From assembly GCA_021397835.1 (NCBI GenBank), contig JAJFZO010000742.1, forward strand, positions 2,923,001-2,987,000: 64,000 nucleotides of DNA, written 5' to 3'. The DNA is from Moringa oleifera (taxonomy: Eukaryota; Streptophyta; Magnoliopsida; Brassicales; Moringaceae). Positions 12,201 to 25,437 of this stretch are shown here, one piece after another; position 1 is the stretch's first letter, and each line of letters begins with the position of its first letter. A program made the position numbers and the translations under genes. The notes beneath the pieces are model-generated. The model saw only the letters and a list, made by a program, of their open reading frames with translations, was not told the DNA's origin and searched no databases.

Positions 12201-15200
12201 ACCTTGACATATATTCCGTAACTATGGACAAGTTAGGGGGCTCAGTAACAGCACCCATAAAGAGAACTATATTAGGGTGCTGCAAACGTTTCATGATAGC
12301 AACCTAACAAAAACATCACAGCAAGGTAAAATCATTTCTCAGGTAAAAGTAAAGGAAATAACAAATATGCCTCAAAGAAAAAGAAGGATATAGGCTTTTG
12401 TCCATGCTCCTATAACATGTGTTCTTAGATAGCACAAAGCACATCATGCTTACCTCCCTTAAAAATTCTATACGGCACTCTGCATGGAGATCTTGCTCCA
12501 CAAGAATTTTGACAGCAACATCCTAAAAATTACAAGCTCACTCTTATAATGAATTATATGGCACCGAAAGGAAAAAAGGGGGAAAAAAAGAGACAGGTAT
12601 AAAAGTGTTTCAGTTAGGCAATATAACAAAACTAAATTCGTACTAAAGACAATAATAAATCAACAAGTAGCTCCATGAGAAGGAATGTAAAAAGTTGTGA
12701 AATAAGAAAACACAAAAGAACCATGATGGCTGCAAATATTCCATGAACAAAACAACATATATTACAGTCAAACTACTAATTCTCCTTTTTCAAGGAAAGA
12801 TTTCTCCATTTCATTCTATAAAGATAACATTCTGCTACTTCCACCAGTTATATGTATTCTTGGAATTACTTCTATGTTTGGCCTTTTGGGCAAGATAATA
12901 CTTCTCGATGTTGAATGTATCAAATATGGTTATTGCAGAAAGAACCAATCCAAAGAGTTTAGTATGGAAAAAGACACCAGACCAGTTTATTATTTTCACT
13001 TTTCTGTTCTCTAGAGATAACAGTGCACTAGGCAACAAGGGCAGCATCAACCACAAGCCCTAGCCAGGCACACTACCACAAGATTTCATCAAAAGGCAGG
13101 TTGTTCATGCTTTCATTTTCTTTTCGTAAGATCCCCACCTCCCCCTTTCCCCCTATCCGTGTACATCCATGGACGTACGTGTGTAAGCATGAAGCACAAG
13201 CAATTAATCGTGTTTACATAATAGGAAAACAAGGCAAGCATAAATGGATTGCCTATAACTCCTGAATCAAATTATGTAAAATAAATACAAGTGCTGGAAC
13301 CAGAAAATAGATCCGACTAAGGAATTTCTGCACAATGTTATGAATATCTGACTGTAGACCCATGGAGGTCTGTTTTCCTTGGTTAAATTCAATACAGGAC
13401 AGGCTTCTTTTCTGTTCAGGGCTTATCTAAAGCTAGGTCTCTTGACAATTAGTTGCCTTAGTAATTATAAAATATGCAGGTAACTTATTTCTATGAGGAA
13501 AGAATGTTACAACAAATTTTACCAGAAAATGTCTAAATTCAGGTTTTTCTTGTTCTCCTGAACAAGTTGCTCATAAAGTAATGACTATGAACTGTAACAA
13601 TCTCATGCTAATGGAACTGCAGAACTAAAATCAGTTAAGGAAAAGAAAATGCTAACCGACCCACGCCAACTGGCCCGATGAACAGTTCCAAAAGAACCTG
13701 AAAAGTGTTAATCAGTATTCTTCACATATGGTCTTTTACAATATCTATGAATTAATATAGTGTATTGATGAAGGGAATTGATAAGTGTCTATAATTTACG
13801 GCAGCATTCATGATCTAAAAAAAAAATTTAAAATACCTGCTCCAATTTTCCCCTTTAAAATTAGTTCACTCCAAGGAATTTCCAAATCTTCACCTTCCAG
13901 ATAGGGTTGAGTAATCGATTCACTTACTGCTAACTGATTTCGTTCCGCTATGTGCATATTGACGACTTCTGGAAACAGATGCGATAAATTTTGAATCTGC
14001 ATATCTCTGTTACACCTGACACTCGAAGCAGCTCTCTGAACCAAATGCAAAAAGGAATATTTATTATTGCTTCAACTGGATAAAGGCTTTTAGTCAAAGT
14101 GACTTACATCACAAGATTCAGTGAGCTGTGGACAAGCTTTGTCCTCTTGACCAATAATATTATCTGTTACAAGAGGAGATCAGTACTTCGTAGATGTCAC
14201 CCATAAATTCCAGAGGGAGCTACCATATAAAGCAGAACCATAGTCTAACAGTTTCTTTGTCAAAAAATCTATAATAGGTTCATTTAATGATCTAAGACAC
14301 CATTTTGACATCAAAACCATGATTTTGCCTTCAAATGATGTTGGAATTGAATAACTGAGTCATAAATGGACAGAATCTTATTTCTTTAAATTACACGTTT
14401 ATGCACTCACCACTAGTGCTGGATAAAGATGGTTCTAAAGATGTAACAAATTTGCTAAAGAAAAAATAGAAGCACAGAACATTGAAACTTAAGATTTAAA
14501 GAATTTAAACGAAACAGAAAGAGACAACGAAACATATTGGTGAAGCATAATAGTAACACAGATGAAGATACCATACTCATTTCAAGTGCTAAGGACAAAT
14601 AGATCTCAGAGCAAGTAATAAAACAAGGTTAATAACATGCCTGAAGAGAAAAAGGGACCACCTAATAAAGCATCATCAAACGCACGTTTATGAGGTTGGT
14701 CGTCAAAAAAATAAAGTTTGCCGAATTTCCTGAAGCTAATAGCAGCGTCGACTTGTTTAAACCTTGGGTGACACAACAGTGAAGAAACTAAGACAGAAGA
14801 TGCTCCATTCAGGGAAGAATCAGGCTGGCTCAAGGCTCCTGGATTCCCAATCAGATCAACCAAATATTCCCTGTAAAGTTATGTATCAGTTCTGCTGGCA
14901 CAGAGAATTACATGTTTCTTATGGTGTCTTAGACAAATGATTAAACCATGAGATCATAGCAGAACATGACACCAAAAAAAAGTCCTGCATTGACAAGTTC
15001 CTTGCCCCACTAGATTAGAGTTAAATGTTCAAATTTCGTAGCAGTAGCCTTCTGATAAACCAATAATAGTATTTCACCGACTAATTATTAAGAATAAATT
15101 TACAATTCAAGCAAAGTCGACTGGCTTTCGGAAACTTGCTTATCATTGTTCCAAATCATCCCCATACAGCAGAACGTGACACCGAAAAAAGTCCAGAGAA

Positions 15201-15590
15201 TTAGCTTGTCATCATTCACGTCATTGACACACTACTTGCAGACCATAGACTGAATGGCAGCAGTCCGACTTTCCTTAATTCCATATCATAACAATAAAAA
15301 GGAAAATACCCAATAGATTTTCCTATGCTCTTCTATCATATCTAACAAATCATCAACACTGGTGAATTCAGAGCAAGGAGCACAATAGTGGACGCTTTTC
15401 TGAGAATAATTACAAAAATGTCCATGAATAAAGTGAAATTACAAAAGTGGCCCTTTTTGCAGTAATTCACAATATAATTCTTCAATGACACCACTGAAAA
15501 AGAGGCAATCAAGCAAACAATTTTGATTTGTATATGTTAAGCATGAAGAAGTTATAAAGTTTTATCATATGAAACTAAATATCTTTTTTT

Positions 15591-15621
<31 letters not shown>

Positions 15622-18534
15622 GGGGGTGTAAAAGTTAGTGCTTCATTTTGGTATGACTACACAGTCCATGAAATTTGAAGACAAAATTATTAAATGCTTT
15701 TTAGTATGATTATTCACGTGATCATCACAAAGAGATAATTTTTGCCAATCAATACTTTTCTGATTATACATCACAGCTGACAAACATTCAATCAACTGAT
15801 TTGGTAATTTTAGGTTTTTAAGTGTATACATTTTAATCATTTTATTTTCTTTACAGGGATGTTTTTGTAATCTAACCTCCTCACTACAAAAAAAAAAAAA
15901 AACTGTATTATTAGGTTTTTTTGGCTCTATGCCTATTGCCACATAATTTGTGCTATTGTATTCACCCTCATATGTAACTTCCTTTCTAGCTGTAATCTGT
16001 TCTTGGAACCTTTTCCAACTTCCATATATTTGCAAAGCTTGCTCTACTGAACGCTTTATTAATTTATACTGCATAGTAAATATGATATACCTGCCACTAC
16101 CAAATCGCACAAGGCATGAGGAAGCATGGTCCCTGCTACAATATTTGCAGCCCTTGGCAATTCGACATGGTAACTTAACCAAGTCTGCTAACACCTGCAC
16201 AATATAGAAGAGGTAGCTTAACACAAGAGGCTATTTAAATAGATAATTCTAAAATATAAAAGAAATATCACCCGATAACACAAAATGCATAAAAGTTGAA
16301 TTCTGTGGCTTACTTTGAACAATAATGCACGGTGGACGCACAAGCCGATGGATAAGCTTCCGATTGGAAGCACAACAGAGCTTAGGTAGTCTTTTAGAGC
16401 TTCACTGCTCTCATTCCAGCATCTACTGAGATCATCTTCTTCAGATAAGGCTGCACCCCTTGTGATTATGATGAAAGCTTGCTCAAATGAACGACAACAT
16501 TAAAAGATTCGGGATGAAATTTGAAGACCAGCACAAAGAACTCACCCCATGTGGTTACAGACAAGATTTGCTAACTCGTCAACAACATCTTTAATAGTGA
16601 CCCAGGTGTAAGAGAGACTCACTATCACATTCTGAAGTTCCCTCAGAGCTCGATCTGTAGATTGATCAATCAATACCACTTGAGGTGACAAATCATCACA
16701 GGGGTTAACAGCTTTCAGTGATTCGAAGGATGGAATTGGAACAATCTCATGCTGGTCAGTACTCAAAGTCCATGCATATGGATCAATCCCATGGATCAAG
16801 TAAAATCCATCTGGGATTCTATCAAAATAAGATAGACAGCCATGTACCTGTTGGACACGAGAGCAGACAACATCACAAAAATCAATTATATGTAGCATGT
16901 ATCACAAAATCATAGCAATAATTATTCAACAAAATTATCGTGTCATTATAAGATGACAGTCGCATCAAGGAATTTTATAGGCATGAATCAGGAAAATCAA
17001 TTTCCATTATTGAAGCAGGATTACAATATCTGTAAGATCTTTAAACTGGTAGGATCCAGAAAGAAAAGTTAAAGTAATCATTGCATCTAATAATTAATGA
17101 TCCCTGATCGCCAGTGTATTCTCAGGCACATGGTGTTCAGCACAGGAAGCCATATAGAGAGTGTAAAATGTTTCCATGGAAAATCTCAGGAGAGGAACTT
17201 ACTATTAACTCTCAGAAGGACAATTCAAAGAAACATTTACACCTCCATATTTTTCCCAAACTGTCCCAGATGTAAGCATCTAAAGGAAAAATTCTTTCAA
17301 TAGGAGATCCTTTCTAATTATCTTGACATAAGAAATGCAGCTTCTGGCCATCAAGGTAGCCCGCAAGATTATTTTAAAAAATTACATTTTTAACACCCCT
17401 AGTGCAGCTATGTGGTGGAAGGAAAGAAGCCTATCGATCGCCTTTTGCTTCTTTTTTTTTTTTTTTTTTTTTTTTGAGAAAAGGAGTAAAAAGAGATTAG
17501 ACTCTGAGGTGAGACTAAGCACCCACAGACAGTTTCGAGGCACCCATGACCTATCTGGATTAAGACCAAAAACCTATAAAAAAAATGAAGCCTACTTTAA
17601 GCGGTCAAACAAATGATGAAATAGACATTTAAGAATATCCCACTAACTGTTGTACATAGAAATATTTGAAAGACAATCATCAAAGCACTCCTGTAAAACC
17701 ACATTAGGATTTGGAATTATTCACATAGCTAAACATGGAGCATTCAGAAACACCCTTACCCAGAATATATCAACCAAGCCTGGCCTGAATCAAATCTCAC
17801 TTTAGGGAAGGTTTCCATTTATTACTCAACCATTAAATTTTAAGATTTAAATATGAGGTTTCCTTTCATTATTTAAGTTTTTGTCATTAACCAAATGGTG
17901 CCAATTTAAGATTGCTAATGCAGATATACTAGAAACAATCAAAAAGAAAAACGGTGGTACATGAAACCAAATCTGATATAAAAATAACATAAAAGAACCA
18001 ATATATCCTAGTGAAAATAAGTGAAGCTTAAATTTGTAGGTCTAGTTAATCAAAAGCCAGCATCTGAACAAAACAGGCCAACGGAATAACACGTCCAATT
18101 AATGCAATGAAAGTCAATATTTGCTCGAAATACAGACACTGCTGAGAAAGCAATCCAAAACTCAAAATCCGGCCCAGAAAAAAGGGAAGCCACAAAGTAT
18201 GTTTTTTTGTGAAACAAAAAAGCCATACCCAGAATCGATGCGACAAAGCCTCTGCGGAATTAGAAAAGGACTCGACTCCTCGATTATCACCGGACTTGTA
18301 GTCCAAGAAATTAGGATCACCAGCACAAGCAGCCTGCGAGGAGAGCCGCAGCGCCAGGGCCAGCTGTAGCTGGTAACTCTCCTCAGTTTGCGCCCAGCTC
18401 TTAAACGACGCAGCCATCTCCTTGCAGTGCCCAAACTCATTCACTGCATTCATCATCGTGGTCGAATTTTCCACTTTCAGGCCTCGTTCGAACCTGGAGC
18501 AATTACTACTATCATACCCATTAGCGCTATCCAT
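9206..18534 (-). CDS. CTR1-like Raf-type MAP kinase kinase kinase (17 exons)
   Basis: Serine/threonine kinase of the plant Raf-like B group, closest by eye to CTR1, the negative regulator of ethylene signalling at the ER. Coding exons (minus): 18534-18229, 16847-16546, 16458-16314, 16194-16091, 14870-14662, 14434-14411, 14163-14108, 14035-13837, 13697-13657, 12522-12454, 12303-12203, 12081-11997, 11793-11695, 10260-10192, 10081-9950, 9472-9378, 9299-9206. They sum to 2130 nt (709 aa) with every phase matching. An EDR1/CTR1 regulatory domain (residues about 60-335; [28 protein letters not shown]) precedes the kinase domain (about 435-700). The kinase has GAGSFG (447-452), Lys467 (VAVK), HRDLKSPN (563-570), DFG (583-585) and MAPE (607-610). 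All catalytic residues are present, so it looks active. The N-terminus is about 100 residues shorter than Arabidopsis CTR1 (family knowledge). The 24-nt exon 6 is the least certain. The start is the first in-frame ATG. Confidence 0.93.
15584..15626. repeat. T17-G20 homopolymer junction
   Basis: Seventeen T are followed directly by twenty G, one T and five G, inside intron 4 of the CTR1-like gene. Such a tract is prone to length errors in sequencing and replication. Confidence 0.95.
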
Positions 18535-18768
18535 GATCCCTTCTTTTCCGAAATACACAGACAAATATAACCTTTCTAAAGGGATTTGACTTGCTAGAGA
18601 GATATCTAAGTTCAGGTTGGAAAATTACCATAGTAACTGATTCCAAAAGAAAAGGAATATCTGGTTACAGGGCTAAGAGCAGAGAACTTGGTCGATTTGG
18701 GTAGCTTTCATGCTGTCCAGCAAGGGACAACTGACATAAAGAATCACTATACATTCATTCCTTTCTCC

Positions 18769-18777
18769 TTTTTTATA
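18769..18777 (-). promoter_or_regulatory. Probable TATA box of the CTR1-like gene
   Basis: Minus strand reads TATAAAAAA, about 235 bp upstream of the ATG at 18534. This is suitable for a short 5' untranslated leader. No other strong TATA motif lies closer. Confidence 0.45.
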
Positions 18778-18789
18778 GATATATTATGA

Positions 18790-21150
18790 AAAATGGAAGA
18801 GTTCCGGGCTCCGAAAATAACTGAAGAAGTCAGAGATTTGGTCCTAATCCCTTTGGGGTTCATTTCATGGACGGAAGATCCATGATGCTGGTGGTGTTAA
18901 TCAGGGCCGTTCTCTTTATTGGTGTTGCGGGAAGGTCATCATCAAACACTTAGCCAACCCGAGCCCGCCCGTCCACCGTTTTCACCTGATTTATTATTAT
19001 TTAAGAAATTAATTTATTTTAAATAAATATAACAAAATTTAGATTTTTATTTTTATTTTAAATTTTAAATATAAAACTTTAAATCTTATATGATCAACAT
19101 AATCAATCAAATATTAATATTTAAAAAACAATAAATTAAAATTTTATAATTTATTTTAATTTTAATATTTTTAACTCAAATAATTTTAAAAAATTAAAGA
19201 TATGTTTATTATTAAAATACTTTTAAAATGATTCAAATGAATTATTTATATCATTTCAAGTATATTTTCTTAATTTAAATAATTTTTATATAAATTTTAT
19301 TTTTTTATAAATTTTTTAATAATATAAATTTTAAAAATATATATTTTTGATATTTAAAAATTTTAAAACTTTTTATGACTGTAGTTTGAACATTTTTATA
19401 ATTATAAAAAAATTAAATTTAAAATTTTTTATTTAAAATATGTAGTTTAAATATCTTCAATTATTAAATTTTTTAGTAAGATTTAAATTGATAAATTATA
19501 ATTCAATTCGTTATTTTTTTAATATAAAAATTTGATTTATTACTAATAAAAATTGAGATTGTATATAATTTTTATTTTAAATTTTACTATATCATTTAGT
19601 TTAAGCGTAAAAATTGTTTAAAAGTTTAAATTATATTTATTAAATCAAAATATGATATTATAAATCATAATTTATTAATTTAGATTAAATTAAATTTTAT
19701 TTAAAAATAAATGCAATTAAATTGAAATTTTTATACAAAAAATTTTTCAAGTTATCATCACAAAAATTTTATAAATAATTAAATTTTAAATTTAAAAAAA
19801 AAATACTCTATCAAAATTTAAAAAAAATTATAGAAAATATTTTTTCAATAAAAATTATTTAAAATTGAGAAATTTATTTAAAATGGGAAGTAAATTTTAT
19901 TTGAATTATTTTTGAGATATTTTAATGATGAAAATACTATTAATTTATTATAATTATTTGAGTTAAGATCTAATATAAATTAAATTAATAAATAAAATTT
20001 TGATTCATCATTTTTTTAAAATATTAAATTTTAATTTGAAACATCATATATAATTTAAATTTTTAAATAATATTTATTTTTTATAATTTATACAATTTAA
20101 ATCAAATTATTTTTTAAATTTAAAAATTTAAAAATAATTTTAAAGTGACAAAATAATAGAGAAAATAGATTTTTTTTTAAAAAGAGGTTTTCTAGTTTTT
20201 ATATTTTTAAAATATTTATGTTTAGATTTTAATTTAATTTAAATTTAAATTTTATTTGTAAAATTAAGTTAATTAATATAAAATTTAAAATTAAAATATG
20301 AGTTTAATATAAGTTTTTAAGTGCTTTTTTTATTTTAAATACAAGCTGTATAAATAAATTATATTATTTCTATCTTCAGTCAATTCTATAAAAAATGAGT
20401 GCTTCTTTTTCTTTATTTACAATATTCGTATTAGCTACCACATATGCTTTAGATTAGCTTTATGCCTAATATTCTTACAATTAAACATAAAATGTTTTTG
20501 ACTTTGCAAATAATATAAACTTTGTTTTCTTCTAAAACTTTAAATTATAATGAAATTATTTTAGATTATGTTATTTCAAATGAATAATTATTTGATTTTC
20601 CCTCACTTGCACCAATTAATTTTTTTTAATTTCACTTATAAATTGGTTAGGTACCCTAGCTTTTGTAGACCTAAACCACATGAACATAAAAAAAATTGGT
20701 AATTTTTATTTTTATATGAACTATATTTAAAACATGAAAAAAAATTAAAAAAAAGTTACTAATCAAGATTGTGCTTAATTTTTATGTAAATATTTTTTAA
20801 ATAAATCTAATTTAATTAACTCATTTCAAAAAAAATTATATTAAATTAGACTAAAAAGATAGATAAAATAAGTAATCACCAAATTTAAATGATATTATAT
20901 TTCTAATAATATAAATAATCAAAGTAATATTTCAATTATAATTTTTACTTTCACTTCAATTTTTACAATAAATTTATATTTTAGTTTATATGTATATTAT
21001 TATTTAAAAAAAAACTAATGGATTCATATATCAACATGAAAACACATGGATGAGGGATGATTTTCAGCAAATAGATGTAAGGGTATTTTAGTAATTTAAA
21101 ATGTTAATATAAAATAAAAAAAATAAACAAGACAATTTGAACTATTGATT
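18790..21150. other. Very AT-rich intergenic DNA with inverted-repeat units
   Basis: Almost only A and T from 19000 to 21000, and no coding reading. It contains one facing pair of the AT-rich repeat described at 19345-19790. GC-richer DNA at 18890-18985 marks the promoter flank of the kinase gene. Confidence 0.7.
19345..19790. repeat. AT-rich inverted-repeat unit, copy 1
   Basis: The left arm at 19345-19425 contains GATATTTAAAAATTTT and ACTTTTTATGACTGTAGTTT followed by GAAC. The right arm at 19735-19790 is an imperfect inverse (on the minus strand TTTTTGTGATGATAACTTGA). The arms face each other across about 310 bp. Related arms occur at 27243, 27914, 49995, 50385 and 51892. Confidence 0.5.
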
Positions 21151-23360
21151 TTATTTTCTTAATGAAAAGAAGAATATATAAGCTTTATTGATCATCGAGA
21201 TTACAAAAACGTGTCGATAGGTAGTGCCACCGTATCCTTTCCTCTTTTATCTTAATTGGCAAATGGACTAGCCAAATGAGTAAGAAGGAAAACCTAAACC
21301 TAAAACTTGAACATCCATGCATATGTTATCCCATTTATGCAATGATTGATCGCCCAACTATATTTTTTGGATAGCTTGTAAGCAGTCACTTTCTACTTCT
21401 AGAGGTGCATCTTCATAAACTAAAGCCTTCTCCAAACTGTATTTGATGGCTTACATCTCACTTTGTAAGGAAAACAAAACTCCATTCCTATTAGCTATGG
21501 CATAGAAAATCACTTGGCCTTGATCATTCCTGGGCACTGCTCTCATCTTTGCTTTATAGTTACTTTTATCATAAAAGGCATCAGTGTTTAATTTGCGGCT
21601 TCATAGAGTTGGTGGTGTCCAAACAGAATGAGTGAGAGCTTGACTAGCTTTGGTTTTGTTGACTTTTACCTTATTGGTCGCTTTTTTTGCATCCTTTAAA
21701 ATTGTTGACAACAAGCCCTAGACATAATCATGGAAAACTCTATTTCGATTTGCCTAAACGCCTCTACGTACTATAAAGAAGAGTTTTAGCATACGTTAAG
21801 CACTCATATGATTTAGTAAAATAACCCATGTCTAATCATTTAAGGTCAAATTTGACATCCTTATTCTTGGTCCCTCCTTTATAACTTCCCATTCACGCTG
21901 GCTTAGTAAGCATGCAAATAGAGCATGGTGGAAAGTTAATTTCACCTAGTGCTTGACATACATAACATTTATATGTTATAAGAATATCTTGGTAGTGTAA
22001 AGCTTCCATAGTTGGTAGTATATCTTGAAGCATATGCCAACCGAAAATCTAGACTTTTGGTGTTATGGATGCCTTCCATAACATGCTTCACTTTCAACTT
22101 CAGACCATAGTTGGAACCTCTTTATGTAAGATGAAACTGGTAACATAGTATCTTGTCTTAACATTATAGACATCATTCTTACATTCCATCTAGATGAGCT
22201 TATCTTGCATCTTCTTCTATGTAAAAGGATGTTCAAAATTGTAGTGTAGTCGACTAGGGAAAAGAGTTCATTAATCTCTTAGGTTACCCATTGTCTTATG
22301 CTTGGGCCTTGTGTAGGCTGCATACTCTCTAGTCTGACTAGTCAAAAGTTTTTACTTGCTATACATCTACCTTTTCACCATTATTAATCCTCCATTTACT
22401 ATTTTAAAGTATCATCTATCTGCCTTATAGCAAGCTATGTCAGGAATAGGATCTATTTTAATGCTTTGTCATTATGTTTGGGCTTGAATTTGGGAAATAC
22501 TTACCAAATATTTCGATCCAAGTAGTTTAAAACAAAGTGAAGATTCATCCTAGGTGATTTTCCACCATTATTTCCCCAAAAAAGTGAACTTAAAAGCCTC
22601 AAAATCTCTTAAACCATGTCAGCTATCTAATTTAGATAAGTAAAGCTTTTTTTTAAGATCTCTAATGGATTTTCTTCCTTGAGCTAATACCTCCTCTAGT
22701 ATCTTGTTGTCTACATGTTATAATATTAAAGGAATTGCTTAGGAAGCCAAAAGCAGCTTATTGTATAAGTTGTATAACTTATGCCATGACTTCGATAAGA
22801 ACTCCCTTACTAACTTGTGAAAAGATTCAGGTTTCCTAAATTGCTAGCTTATCTTTGAATATGTTAATGATCCAAGATAATTGTCTTATCTAATTCCTAC
22901 CCATTAGTAAAGGAAGTCTTAGATAATATTGATTTAATAGAGTTCTTAAGACCCCAAGATACTGCCTCATCTCTATTTAAAATTCGACTTTTATATTTGA
23001 GCTAATTAAATAATATGCTCAACTTCTTAAGGTTAGCTTACTACCTAGAGGCTCTCTCATGCTTTTATAAGATATTCAAAATAGTCAAGCACTCCTTTTG
23101 CTAGCGCTGAAGAAGAGAAGACTATTATTGGTAAAGAATAAGGCACTTTTGGCCCAGAGCATCATGATGTTATACCATACATCTTTCCTTCTTATGTAAC
23201 CTTGCTAATGAAAAAGGATAAACCTTCAATGCATAAAAGAAATAAGAATAAAGAAAAAAGTCTCCTTGTTTGAGGCCTCTAAAGGGTTTAAATTACTCTA
23301 TGGTTTTTTCATTAACTAAGATCGAATAAGAGACTGATGATAGGCATTCCATTAATTAGT

Positions 23361-23657
23361 TCACCCACTTTTTACAAAATCTTTGATTGTTTGCATCTTC
23401 TTTTCTAAATAAATCCATTCAAAACTATCATGAGCATTACTCATGTCTAACTTTGGTGCCAAATATCTAGTTGCCTTTTTCATTCTGGTTTTCATTATAT
23501 AGATAGTTTCATATGCAATCAAGGTATTGTCATAGATCACCTTAACCCTGCGAAATGTTGTTTGGGTAGCACTGATAATTGAGGGGAGCACCATCTTTAA
23601 TCTATTAGCTAGGACCTTGGATATAACCTTATAAGTCATATTGCACAAACTAATCAA
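23361..23657 (-). pseudogene. LINE reverse transcriptase fragment
   Basis: 98 codons match the region of plant LINE reverse transcriptases that starts RPISLCNxxYKxxSKVLANRLK and runs through the first catalytic-aspartate motif (LDMSNAHDSFEW, where KLDMSKAYDRVEW is usual). The catalytic YADD part lies in broken DNA at about 22900-23100. Copying RNA into DNA at the target site was its former role. Confidence 0.85.
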
Positions 23658-25437
23658 ATGAATATCTTTAAAGCTAGTTGGATTTCTAAATTTTGGTATT
23701 AAAGAAATATAAGTCTCATTGATTACTTATAGGGAGAAGCTTTATTTAGAAACTTCATAATGAGAGAAGTTATGTCCCTTCCTACCACAGCCTAGTGTTT
23801 TTTATTTTTTATTTTTAAAAAGCAATCAGTTCATTAAGACCAAAAGCTTTTTTTTTCTTAGCCATTTACTTAAGTGTTTCATCCATCTCCTCCTTAGTAA
23901 AGATCTTTTCTAGAGACTCCTACATGGACTTGGTTAAACAATATTTTATCATGATGTATTTTACATAATATCCATGGGGTTAGATGAAAAAAATAACTTA
24001 GAGAAATAATTTTTTTTAAAAAAAAAACCCTTAAATCTGATTTTTTTATGTGGACTTAAGTCCCTTTCTAAATCTTTATTCACTAGATCTTATTAGTTTT
24101 TTTTTTCTTCTAGAAGCCATAGTATGAAACAACTTGGTATTTTAGACATATTTTCTCAACCAAGTATTATGGGATCTATGCTTCCACACCAACTCTTCCC
24201 TATTAAACAAGGCATTTAGTTCATTCTTGCACCATTTAATTTCTTTTGTGACCTTTTTTTTTCTTGTCTGATTAAAAGATGACTATATCTGTTTATTGCT
24301 TTTTTATTTAGTGTTGGACATTTTCAAACACTTTTTTGTTCCATTTAGATAGTTTCATCCTGCACTTGCCAAACTTCATTGTAATTGCCTAGAATAGCCT
24401 CTTGAGAACTGCCATAGTTATAAGTAAGACCTATTAGAACTCAGGATGTGGTGTCCACATATTCTCTAGCAAAAAATTTTTTCAATGACTAGTTAAAGAT
24501 TATGTTGTACTTGTGAATAGTAAAGGTAAATGATTTGATAATAAGGCAGTAATATGGAAATAAAGCAATCTATCCCTAGTTTGCTAAGCCATGGTTCAGT
24601 CTCTCTTGAATTAGTGTTTATTTAGCACCTTTAATCCACACGAATTGTGGTCTAGTAAATGGGATTGCCTACAATTCATAGTTTGTAATTGCTTAGGTGA
24701 AAAAATTTAGTTGGCTACTAGGTTAAAGGTTGCCACCTCGTTTTTCCTTTTAATATATGATTTCATTGAAAGCTCCTGCACATAGGTAAGGTAAAAAAAC
24801 CTATAAATCTTTAGATGGGTTAATGAGTTCTTACATATCCATGCATCTATATAAGAGTCAGGGAAGCTTCTGATTAGGACTTGAGCATTTACTTTCCACT
24901 GTAAAGGCAAGTTGCCACTTCTTTTTTCACCGTTAACAGTAAAATGCCATCAAAGCTAACTGAATGCGTAATCTCTCAATTACAGATCTCTTACTCTTCG
25001 TTTCATTAAGGTAGCCTAACTAAGTCGGTTAGCTTATGAATTATCTGAGAGGTTTCACTTGATACCTTTACTCGTAACCATTTTGCTAAAGGTGATATTA
25101 TCTTCTAACACTTCAACTTATTCTACCTTCCTTATTTAATCTCTTGGAACCCTACCAATGTTATTGTTTATATAAGTCAGAGGTAATCCATAAATTTGAA
25201 CTAAAAAGGACATCATTCCATCATGATACTATTAGGGATGGTTGTATTATCGAACTCTTGTAGAACAACCAAAAATTTGTTGAAGGTCCATGGATGTTTA
25301 GCTGTCAATCTATTTTTATTATTTTTTTAAAGGATTCCCAAATAGGAAAACATAAGTCATTTGCGTTACTTCCCAAATTGTAAGATCATCGAAAAGTTTT
25401 CATATGTTGGTGAAAACCCTCTCCATTGCCTCCACAT

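Noticed and set aside
15643..16224. 193-codon minus-strand frame in the kinase gene
   Set aside because: It is exon 4 read through into intron 4, including a poly-Phe tract from an A/T run; the spliced exon ends at 16091.
17335..17616. T run of about 24 with adjacent 130 bp in intron 1 of the kinase gene, possible SINE on the minus strand
   Set aside because: No convincing tRNA-derived A and B boxes and no target duplication could be found.
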